Origin: Myotis daubentonii
Lineage: Eukaryota > Chordata > Mammalia > Chiroptera > Vespertilionidae
Assembly: GCF_963259705.1 (NCBI RefSeq)
Contig: NC_081842.1
Location: forward strand, 66,476,787-66,540,786
Direction of reading: 5' to 3'
Length of the DNA: 64,000 nt
The notes under the pieces were generated by a model. It was given only the letters and a program-made list of their open reading frames with translations. It ran no database searches and was not told the DNA's origin. Made by a program: the position numbers and the translations under genes. This document shows, piece after piece, positions 55,093 to 64,000 of this stretch (position 1 is the stretch's first letter; the number at the start of each line of letters is the position of its first letter).

Positions 55093-56410
55093 GAATATGG
55101 TTCATTTAAAATAATTTGAGATATAGTTCTCATACTGAAATTCAGCCATTTAAAGTGTATAATTCAATGGTTTTTAGTATATTCACAGAGCTGTACAACC
55201 ATCACCACAATCTAATTTTATAACATATTTCTCACCACCAGAAGAAACGCCATACCCACTAGCAGTGAATCACCATGCCTTCCTCCCAACCACCACCCTA
55301 CTTCCTGTCTCTATAAATGTACCTATTCTAGATAACTCATATAGATTCATCCATATTGTAGCAAGTATCAATATGTCACTCCAGGTGGCTGAATAATATT
55401 ATACTGTACAGATTAACCACATTTTGCTTATCCTTTTATCAATTGATATATATTTGGGTTATTTCCTCTTTTCCTATTAGGAATCATGCTGTTATAAACA
55501 CTCATGTACAGATTTTTGTGTGGACATAATTTCAAATTTCTTTTGGGTATCTACCTAGGAGTAAAATTTTTGAGCCTTACAATAACTCTATGTTTAAATT
55601 TTTGAGGCACTACCAGATTGCTTCTGAAAATGGCTGTATCATTGTACATTCCCGCCAGCAATGAGGTTTCCAGTTTCTCCACATTCTTACCAATACTTGT
55701 TATTGTCTTTTCAATTTTAGTCATTTCAGTGGGTGTGAAGTGATATCTCGTGGGTTTGATTTTCACTTCCCGAATGGCTAATAACATTGAGCACCTTTTC
55801 ATGTGCCATTGGCCATTTATATGTCCTTTATGTAGAAATATCTATTCAAATTCTTTGCCTATTTTAACTGGGCTTTTGTCTTCTTTTTTTCCCCCACGAA
55901 TTTGCGTGTCATCCTTGCACAGGGACATGCTAATCTTCTCTGTATCATTCCAATTTTAGTATATGTGCTGCTGAAGGGAGCAACAGGGCTTTTTGTCTTT
56001 TGAGTACTGAGTTGTAAGACTTATTTATATATTCTGGATACAAATCCTTTTTCAAATATATAATGTACAAATATTTTCCCTATTCCATAGGTTGTCTTTT
56101 CACTTTATCAGTGGTGTTCTTTGAAGCACAAAACTTTGTAATTTTAGTGAAGCCAAATTTATTTATTTGTTTTTGCTGCTCATGCTCTTACTGCCATGTC
56201 TAAAAAATGATTACCTAACCCAATATCACAGAAATTTACTCCTATGTTTTCCACTGAGTTTTATAGATTTGTCTCTTACATTTGGGTCTATGGCCCATTT
56301 TGAGTTAATTTTTTTGTGTCTAGTGTAAGGTAAGACTCCACCTATCTTTTACATGTGGATTTGGTTAACCCAGCACCATTTGTTGAAAATATTATTTTTA
56401 ATATTATTCA
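55093..56410 (-). mobile_element. L1 LINE fragment (reverse), interrupted by a U6 copy
   Basis: The plus strand shows reverse-complement L1: 'agccatttaaagtgtataattcaatgg', 'agctgtacaaccatcaccacaatcta', 'acattcccgccagcaatgagg', 'ggtgtgaagtgatatctcgtggg', 'atattctggatacaaatcc', 'tttgagttaatttttttgtgtctagtg', 'ccagcaccatttgttgaaaa'. Degraded. Broken at 55883-55985 by a U6 pseudogene. Confidence 0.88.
55883..55985 (-). pseudogene. U6 snRNA retropseudogene
   Basis: On the minus strand: 'ttgctcccttcagcagcacatatactaaaattgga', 'gatacagagaagattagcatgtccctgtgcaaggatgacacgcaaattcgtg', close to U6 snRNA but with changes and without the last ~12 nt. These are replaced by G's and an A-run (T-run at 55884-55890). 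Target duplication gggcttttgtctt (55870-55882) and gggctttttgtctt (55986-55999). L1-type retrotransposed copy, not expected to be functional. Confidence 0.93.
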
Positions 56411-56459
56411 TTCCCAGCATAATTATTCTTTTTAATGAAAGAAGCTTTCATTGTTTTTC

Positions 56460-56615
56460 TAAAACTTGTTTATAAGGACACAGTCGTACTAGACTAGGGC
56501 CCACCTTAATGACCTCATTTTAACTTGATCTTCTTCTGAGACAATATTCCCAAATACAGTCATAGTCACAGGAACTGGAGGTTAAGACTTCAACAGGAAG
56601 ACCAAAGACTGGTGG
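56460..56615 (-). mobile_element. MaLR LTR fragment
   Basis: 'gtttataaggacacagtcgtactagactagggcccaccttaatgacctcattttaacttgat', 'cccaaatacagtcatagtcacaggaactggaggttaagacttcaac' is the reverse complement of a MaLR LTR right half. It adjoins the L1. Confidence 0.75.
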
Positions 56616-57829
56616 AGGACCCAGTGCTCAGAGAGTCAATGGCCATCAATCCTCTTCTTCCCACTGCTTCCCAGAACCTTCAAACTGGCCTCTCCTTCTC
56701 CAGTCCCCAGACCCCCTCTTCATGTTCATAACCAGCTCTGGCTTGGGCAAGGGAGGGCAGTGGTCAGGTCCTGCTCAAAGTGCTGTCACCATCCTCCACA
56801 TGATGGTCTCCCCTCCTCACCGGGTCCAGGGGGTCTTGGCACAGCTGGGCCCTTAGTTCTGGAAGATTCTGCAACGTAAGTTGTGAGCCTTCTGATTACC
56901 CGACCAGAGCACCCTCGGGCTGCTGAACAATGGTCCAGTCTGTGGAGAAGCTGTTCACTCATCCTCTTTCCTGGACTCTCTCTGGCTGTTTGCTGTTGTT
57001 AAGGAGAGTGCTGTAGAAAAGGAGAGGAGGGGAGGGGAAGGGAGGGGAGGGGAGGGAAAAAGAATGCATGCACAGCTTCTTTCACACTTTACCGAAAGCC
57101 AAGCCTATGGAAATTTGAATGCATTTCTCTATTTGGAGACATCTGAAGTACAAGGGCCTTGTCCCTTTATTGGCATATCTGTCACTTCTGTCTAGTGGCA
57201 GGAGAGTTTGGCAATTGAGGGCAGAGTTATTGAAAGCACTCACTCTTTGTTTCAAAACATTGTCTCTAATCTTGGGGAACATAGTCTTTGCGAGAAATAT
57301 ACAGGTTTAAGTCATGAAATACTTGAAACTTGTAAGAAATTTGAATATTAAAAATACTGCCAAATGCGATTATTGTATATTTAGGCTCTAAAGATCCACA
57401 TATGAATGGCACATTCTACCTATATCATTTAAGACTAAGGCTTTAATTTTTTTTAATCTTTCCTCATGTGGTTTTGAACACTCGGCACTCACTTTTTTTC
57501 GTGTTCACTTTGATATACTTGTTTCTTTTGATTCGTTTTCCTCGGGACGTTGGGATGATTGTGTAGCTGTGTGGCTTTCCCAGGTGAGCCTTAATTCTTT
57601 TCTCGGTGGTTTCTCAGCTTATTTAGTCCTCTATAGAGGGGCTTCTCCAACCCATGCCAGCAGTCACCTGAAAGTTTAACTAGAGCTAAAATAAACTAAA
57701 TAAGATACAGCTACTTTAAACTAATGAAAAACTCGGGACTTTTTTAAATTTAAAAAAAAATGAACACAATGTATTAACATGTAAAAATGTTTTATATTTG
57801 AAATGTTAATTCAAGTTCTAGAAATCTAG
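56616..57829. other. Intergenic with a G-rich tract
   Basis: GGGGA-type purine repeat at about 57026-57058 (potential G-quadruplex). No gene or transposon recognised. Confidence 0.4.
57026..57058. repeat. (GGGGA)n-like purine tract
   Basis: Several runs of four G separated by A or AA, enough for an intramolecular quadruplex on the plus strand. Confidence 0.85.
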
Positions 57830-58190
57830 TTCAGAGAAATTGTCTAACAAATATGCAGAGAGGTATGTATACAAAAAATAATCACTGGAAACTGAAAACA
57901 AAATTTTGATCAACAAGAAAATAAATTATGGCACATCTGTTCTATGAAATACTATGAAGCAATAAGGCATCTCTGTATGCACTGAGGTTAAGACACCTCC
58001 CAGATATGGTGTTGGTAAAGAGCAAGTTGAATGTAATAAACCTAGATCTGGAAAGATTAACATAGCATTGTCAACAGCAGCTCTCTGTGGGGACTGGGAT
58101 GGAACAGGACTGTAGGGAACTTCCAATTTTTACCTTATATGCTTCAGTATTGTTTGCATTTTTTAATAAAGAGCATGCATTATTTTGACA
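57830..58190 (+). mobile_element. L1ME/HAL1-like LINE 3' end
   Basis: 'aataaattatggcacatctgttctatgaaatactatgaagc', 'tctgtggggactgggatgg', 'tgcttcagtattgtttgcattttttaataaagagcatgcatt': the usual end of old L1 families. Confidence 0.6.
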
Positions 58191-58280
58191 ATAATTGTTT
58201 CAAACCATTTAATTAAAATGGCATCTTGGAATAAAAGTGACTCCTATTATTTCTTAAAAAGCATGAATTTTACAGGATTT

Positions 58281-58561
58281 TTAAAGTCCTGGTGTTATTA
58301 TGTCATCCCCAACTGCCCCCCGTTGCAGGCCTGGTTCCCCCCAGCTTCCCTCCCCTGCTGGCCTGGTCCCCCCCCCAGCTGCCCTGGTCACCCCTAACTG
58401 CCCTCCCCTGTAGGCCTGGGTCCCCCCCAACTGCCCTCCCTTACAGGCCTGGTCCCTACCAACTGCCCTCCCCTGCCAGCCATCTTGTGTCCACATGGGG
58501 GCAGCCACCTTGTGTGTTGGAGTGATGGTCAATTTGCATATAACCTCTTTATTATATAGGA
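58281..58561 (-). mobile_element. HeliBat-type Helitron with minisatellite, 3' end decayed
   Basis: Minus orientation: 5' TCCTATATAATAAAGAGGTT at 58561 then 'atatgcaaattgaccatcactcc'. Interior: about six units of 32-36 bp (plus-strand 'aactgccctcccctg...ggcctggtccccc'), the reverse complement of the unit in 53194-53572. The 3' end is degraded around 58281 and no CTAG hairpin survives. Confidence 0.75.
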
Positions 58562-60030
58562 TGTATTTTGTGATTTTTATTTATGAGCTAATGCTAATTG
58601 AAGTTATATCTATGGGAATTCTTGGAGGCCTAAAATCAAGGTGCATGCCTTCAGAGAAAATTTATGTGTCCTCCTACCAGGCACCTGGAGGCACTACCCA
58701 ACTCAGACTATTTTGAATTCTCAACTTGGGATTTTTCAGCTCATATTAGTAATGAGAATTCCAGTCTTAAGTCCTATGACAGTGACTCATGGTTATGAAT
58801 TTCTCAGGAGAAATTTATCCTTCCTAGTATCTCAGGGCTAAGATAGGCAGTTGGACTTACTGGGCTTTCTTTGATAGGCACGTTTTTTCCTATTCTCTCT
58901 TTTCAACAAGGATGCCATCTTTGGGGAGCACTAGCTTTAAGCAAGAGTCTTTGATCCTTCTTCCCACCTTGCTCACACCTTGAGATTTGTCTTCTTTCTC
59001 CCAAATGTCGCTTTCTTTGACTTGTGCTTTCTTGTCATTTTTGTCCTCTAGGAATTTTCCTTTCTTGCCAATGCAACTATGCATTTTTCTAAGTATATAA
59101 TTTTTCCAACTTTACATTCTTTTTTAGGTGCATGGCATCAGAAGGATTTTTTAAATATATAGTATTCCATATTGTCAGAAACAGAACTTGTATTTTTCAT
59201 TTAGTTTCCTATATCAGGTTTCCCCAGCCTTTAGAATTTACCAAAGAGTAAATTTATATATATATATATATATGTATGTATTGACAGAGATAGGCTTGCA
59301 AACTTTTCATTGTATAAAACAACATTTTAAAACAATAAACAAGCAAATAAAAACTTAACTACCTCCTACTAACACTATCATTTCATAGTAGAATGTTGGA
59401 AAGACAAATTATAACTTAAATTCACTTTATTTTGTATTTTTCTGAAATTGGTGACAACTTTGTTGTACACCATCATTGGTCCATGGAATAGCATTTGGAA
59501 AGTGCTAAGCTATGTAACATGTCATGAAGATTAGTCTACTTGTGCTCACTGTAAAATTATTAGCCAGAAATTTCAACTACCAACATCAAGTCAACTTCCG
59601 ACTGGGCAAATGCCATTAAATTATGTTTACAATTGAGCAAATAACGCCCAATTTATACAAGAAAGAAAGCATGAGGTATCAAGTCAAAATCTTGAGTCCC
59701 ACCTCTATTATCCTCTTAGCCTCAGTTTCTTCCTCTGTGACAATACCAGATACATTAATCTTATGGATACCTTGAGGACTAGTAGGAGGAGGCTTCATTG
59801 GGGTTATTAACTTCTCTATTATTCCTCTCCCTTACAAAATACAAACTGAATTCCCCCCAAAAGGAGTAAGCGCCAAACTCCAAACAATAGGACTTTCTTT
59901 TCAATATGGATCTAGAACAGGCAATGTGTCCCATTGGTTCTTTTTATTCCTATCAAAGGAAGAAGTTAGGGCCAACTCAGACTTCCAGGAGAATAAAATT
60001 TGCTGGCAAGAGAGATTAGCCTGTCAAAAT
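58562..60030. other. Intergenic, AT-rich, no gene seen
   Basis: (TA)n at 59255-59274. No transposon boundary that I can defend. Confidence 0.4.
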
Positions 60031-60125
60031 TTAAGCTCCACAGAAGCTGGGACTTTGTTCATGGCTGTATCCCAGTACCTGTAACAGTGCTTGGCACATG
60101 ATAAATGTTCAGTAACTGAATGAGT
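60031..60125 (-). mobile_element. L2 LINE 3' end fragment
   Basis: 'agctccacagaagctgggactttgttcatggctgtatcccagtacctgtaacagtgcttggcacatgataaatgttcagtaactgaatgagt' is standard L2 3' text in reverse. Confidence 0.8.
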
Positions 60126-60499
60126 AATAAAACAAATCAGAGCCCTGCAAGAAAATGAGCCAAAACAAAATGACTATCAAAATCACCCAACAGGACAGAA
60201 ATCTTGTGTTCTACTTCTCAGTCAGATCGATCCTTATCCCCCGCTCTGCTCCCCATCCTCCCACCATGCAGTGCTTCTCCAACAAGTTCTGACAGTCCCA
60301 GAGGCAGAACCTGGCTTTGAGAGAAAACAGGCAAAATTAAAATCAACATGTTGAACCACCTATTCAGAGTCCTTGCAATCTGTGCAAGAGTCTGGCATAC
60401 AGAGACTGCCTGTACTGTGCTCGGTGCTGGCTCTGAAGGCTCCCATGAGCATCCATCAGTGACGTAGAGGATGGCCAGCTAAACACAATGAAAAATAAT

Positions 60500-60720
60500 G
60501 CTAGTTAACATTCATTTAGCATTTTCATTATGCCAGACTCTATACTAATGGGCTTACATGGATTATCTCATGTAATTGTCAGAGCAGCCCACCCAGTTAG
60601 GTATTATTTTTATTCCCATTTTATAGAAGCTTAGGAAGGTGAAATAGCTGTTCAGGGGTAACATAGCTCATACTCTTATCTGCAAAAGCCATGCTCTTAT
60701 GGCACTATGTCTGATACAGA
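60500..60720 (-). mobile_element. MIR SINE
   Basis: 'gattatctcatgtaattgtcagagcagcccacccagttaggtattatttttattcccattttatagaagcttaggaaggtgaaatagctg': inverted MIR core. Confidence 0.75.
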
Positions 60721-61019
60721 TTTTATATCACTTCAAAGTCTTTGGCATGGGCCATATGTAAGCATATCCATATTGTGATGTGACTTTGTTTAAATGAATC
60801 TATTCCCTTTGATTTTCTTATCCTCAGATAGAAGTTGAAAAGATAAATATGGGAAAAGAAAACCAAGTTTAAAAGTGAAAATAGAGTTTGAAGTGACTTG
60901 GAGTAGAGAGAAAAGAACAAAACTGGTCTCCTTTCTCATCTTGTCTTTGTCCTCCTCTAAATATCTTTGTCCTGTCCCTTTCTCTTCTTTACCCCTACCC
61001 CCGCCCTCTGTCTGACTTA

Positions 61020-61690
61020 TTGTTTCTTACCTCCACCACTGCTGCAAAGGTTTCTCAACTGCTCTCCCTATATCTACTTTGCCCCTCCCCATCCTAGTGA
61101 TCCTTCAAGAAAGAAAGAAATCATGGAGTGTTTTTAAAATTGTAGAGCAATTTTTTAAAAAATATGTTTTTATTGATTTTACAGAGAGAGAGGAAGGGGG
61201 AGAGAGAGAGAGATAGAAACATTAATGAGAGAAACATCGATCTGAGAAACATTCATTGGCTGCTTCCTACACACACCCCTTCCAGGAGATCGAGCCCACA
61301 ACCTGGGCATGTGCCCTGGGCCAGGAATCAAACCTGCCATTTCTTGGTGCATGGGATGACACTCAACCAATTGAGCCACACCAGCCAGGCTGTAGAGCAA
61401 CTTTCAAATACTGATCTGATCCTGTTCATTCTCCCACTTAAAACCCTTTTCAATGGCTTCCCTTTTCCCTTAGGAAAAGGCAAAAATCCCTAATGGGGCC
61501 CTTAGGGCCCTGCTTGTTCTGCCCTTACCCATCCCCCAGCCATGCTGCCTCTGGATTCTTCCACTTCAGCTACAGTGCTCCGCACTTCCGGTTCACTCGC
61601 CTGATTCGCTCTTCCATCACTTCTCTCAGGGAGTCTGACTCATATTTCAGACTGCTCACCTTGTGTCACTACGCAGGGCACACAGGTGTC
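61020..61690 (-). mobile_element. L2 LINE fragment split by a Ves SINE
   Basis: Left of the SINE: 'ccaccactgctgcaaaggtttctcaactgctctccctat'. Right: 'aatactgatctgatcctgttcattctcccacttaaaacccttttcaatggcttccc', 'ggccctgcttgttctgcccttaccc', 'gattcttccacttcagc'. The sequence reads through once the SINE is removed. Confidence 0.75.
61151..61390 (-). mobile_element. Ves SINE with perfect target duplication
   Basis: Minus copy: A/T tail 'ttttttaaaaaatatgtttttattgattttacag', GA-rich tract, 'gatcgagcccacaacctgggcatgtgccct', 5' end GCCTGGCTGGTGTGGCTCAA. The 10-bp repeat TGTAGAGCAA is at 61141-61150 and 61391-61400. Confidence 0.95.
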
Positions 61691-62499
61691 TGCTGCACAT
61701 GGAGATGTGGTTGAGTGAGTGAGTAAAGGCATGAATCCATGGTGGTCCACATACCAGGCCTGTCAGCATCTGGTTTTCATTTTGAATCCTCCTAAATGAG
61801 AGGCTGGAGCTCTTTCACCTCCTGCCTCTGCCATGATTGGCTCCAGTCTGGATCAGACTGGGCCTGCAGGTGGGTCTCATGGCTTAGGTTTGTATGACTT
61901 CAGCGGCTAGGAGTATTCTTGGAAGCTCATCCTAGAGCCAGTTCAAATAATTTTGTAGCCACTTAGTATCTGGTAGTATTTCTGCTTAACCTCATCAGAG
62001 TGGTTTCTGTTATATGAAGCTTTATCCACCAATATGAGGCTCAAGGAGTAAACTGTAAGCCTCTGGGGCACTGGGCATAGACTTGTTCAGTCTACCTGGA
62101 GGCCGTGTTCCAGGCCCGGGCCAATTCACATCTGTGAGAACTGGCAGCACCCTTAAGACACAGCAAACCCATGTCCAGCCTTTAGGGACACCAGACTAAA
62201 GGATCATCCCCAAGAATTATCACCCAGAGGCTAGTCCTTAAATTGATTCCTCTAATTGCCTTTTTTGCTATCCCTGTTTACTGACTGGCTTCCTCTTTGT
62301 CTGTCCCATGAGTCAGTTCATGGACTTTCTTAAAGCACTCATTACCCTTACTTCTTAGGCCATAAAAAAAAAAAAGGCTGAGGCTACTTCTATCAATCAC
62401 TTCAAGTGTAAATAGCTACCCCTCTTATATGCCTCATACACTCTGTGTACTATACTTCTATACAGTTTCCCACATTGTATTAGACTTACCTGTTTACTT
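61691..62499. other. Intergenic, no feature seen
   Basis: No gene, RNA or repeat recognised. Confidence 0.45.
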
Positions 62500-62645
62500 T
62501 TCCATAATTCCCACTAGACTGTATCTACATCAGAGTGAGGTCAGAGAGAGCCTATTTTGTGGAGTATTGACTCCTGGTGCTTAACACCATGCTTGGCATG
62601 TAGCAGATGCTCAACAAATAGTTCTATAATTGGTTAATGAATACT
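62500..62645 (-). mobile_element. L2 LINE 3' end fragment
   Basis: 'cactagactgtatctacatcagagtgaggtcag...ggtgcttaacaccatgcttggcatgtagcagatgctcaacaaat' is inverted L2 3' text. Confidence 0.65.
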
Positions 62646-63964
62646 TAAATATCTGATGTAAATGTGGCTTTTCTTTCTAAATCCCAGGGACTTTGCCCAA
62701 CTCCTCTGACTAAACTGAACAAAACACTGTTACAGTGGGGGGAGAGAATTGCTAAAAGTCCACTGCTTGAATAAATAGACTCTTCTAGATTTTGTCACTC
62801 ATATAAAAATTGCATAATTTCACACTTCCTTCAGGGAATGGAAAAATTCTATAAAGGTAAGTTATTGTTTAGCCTCTGCAAAGCCTTTTATTCAGGTTAT
62901 GGTTTTCTTTGGGTTGGAATTGAATATATCTCAATATTGTCTATTAAGGTATAATTGTGATGAGAATTCTGAAATGCAAAATAAAATTCTTTGACCACAT
63001 CACAGTCCTCCTTGGCAGCTCCTTGTCTTAAAGATTGGCATTCACAGATCTTCTGTTATACTCATGTTTCTGCTCTAGCAAGCAACACACAAATGAATAG
63101 CAAATGGTGTAAAAAAAAAAAAAAAACAATCTCAAACACCTGTGTGTGTGTGTGTGTGTGTTTGCTTTTGGCATTTCATTCAACTGCTAGCTATAAATTA
63201 ATTCTCCAAGTCCAAATTAATGTCTCCTTCTTCCTGCCCAATACTACTTCTTGTATTCTGCAATAATAGCACCTAGCACCTTTTCTCATGTATTGCAGAA
63301 TCAAGTTCCCCAGTATACTTGCTTAGGAACCGCTATACCATTTATTCAAAGACTGGAGGAGAACAACCAACTACCATTAAAATGAGTGTCCTTGATGGTT
63401 AATTAGCTTCGCTCACTAGCTACATGACTGGTTCTCACACACCAGGCTCAAAGCACTTGCATTCACATTAATACTACAGCAGTATTATAAATGATATTCA
63501 TTACATTCATATAAGGTATAAGTCTACTCAATGAGTGTGTCTCTGACCATGGAATCAGAATCGCCCATTGTTATGATTTAGGTTGTAATGAATTAATACA
63601 CACAGGTTCTCAGGCTCCATGGTAGAGCTACTGAACCAGAGATCCCACCTGGAAGAGAGGACTCAATAACATAAAATGCTTCCAGGACCCCATCTATTTG
63701 GTATCCCACTATTCTTCCAGTCCTAGACTTGCACATCATAGGTGCTCAATTGAGTGTTGTTACCGCTGCTGCTTTTAAATTATTCTGCCCACTGAAGTTT
63801 AGCTATATAACACACTACAATAGAAGAAATAAGTATAGATAATAAAATCAGATAATAAATTAAATATTAGTAAAATAAAAAATAAAATAAGAGAGATAAG
63901 TATGAACAAAATATTAGCACCAAGGTAGAGATAATCAATTCTGCGCAGAAGGCTCTAGAACAGT
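62646..63964. other. Intergenic, no gene seen
   Basis: (TG)n at 63141-63161; A-run just before it. Nothing else recognised. Confidence 0.4.
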
Positions 63965-64000
63965 GGTTCTCTACCTTCCTAATGCCACAACCCTTTAATA
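63965..64000 (-). mobile_element. hAT MITE, OposCharlie-like, cut by the window end
   Basis: Starts CAGTGGTTCTCTACCTTCCT and continues 'aatgccacaaccctttaata', the reverse complement of the 3' end of 49721-49945. The rest lies beyond the window. Confidence 0.85.

Noticed and set aside
28000..64000. Search for a ZNF80-like zinc-finger gene, expected on this side of TIGIT in primates
   Set aside because: No C2H2 repeats or TGEKP-type linkers are visible in any frame of the window. The gene, if present in bats, lies further out.
1..64000. CRISPR arrays, bacterial operons or phage features
   Set aside because: The sequence is clearly mammalian; the tandem repeats present are microsatellites and Helitron minisatellites without spacer structure.

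Overview
This is a mammalian nuclear window, almost certainly from a vesper bat (Vespertilionidae, e.g. Myotis, Eptesicus or Pipistrellus). The lineage call rests on the transposon set: many tRNA-derived Ves SINEs, HeliBat-type Helitrons with TC...CTAG ends inserted between A and T, and several hAT MITE families with 8-bp target duplications, including one SPIN-type copy. These lie on a background of old eutherian repeats (L1, L2, MIR, MER5, MaLR LTRs).

The one protein-coding gene I can reconstruct is TIGIT, the inhibitory T/NK-cell receptor, on the minus strand. It has four coding exons at 27204-27141 (signal peptide), 26247-25918 (IgV domain), 21435-21335 (transmembrane segment) and 16480-16244 (cytoplasmic tail with ITT-like and ITIM tyrosines). 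All splice sites are canonical, the phases agree, and the joined frame is 243 codons plus stop, against 244 residues for human TIGIT.

Layout. 1-9.7 kb: AT-rich, free of bat SINEs and Helitrons, ending at a good plus-strand poly(A) signal. By conserved synteny (TIGIT and ZBTB20 are tail-to-tail neighbours) this is probably the end of the very long ZBTB20 3' UTR; I infer this from position and did not align it. 10-16.2 kb: intergenic sequence and the TIGIT 3' UTR, with old repeats. 16.2-27.2 kb: TIGIT, its introns carrying a 1.2-kb composite Helitron, a second Helitron, Ves SINEs, an L1 3' end, L2 and MIR. 27.2-64 kb: no gene recognised. This part is a mosaic of Helitrons, Ves SINEs, hAT MITEs, a long degraded L1 with a local duplication, nested LTRs, a SPIN MITE, a U6 snRNA retropseudogene and simple repeats.

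I found no new gene system. The most unusual items are two independently inserted copies of the same fused two-Helitron composite, minisatellite arrays inside several Helitrons, a near-perfect MER5-like palindrome, a partial L1/SINE duplication later invaded by three Ves SINEs, and the SPIN element.
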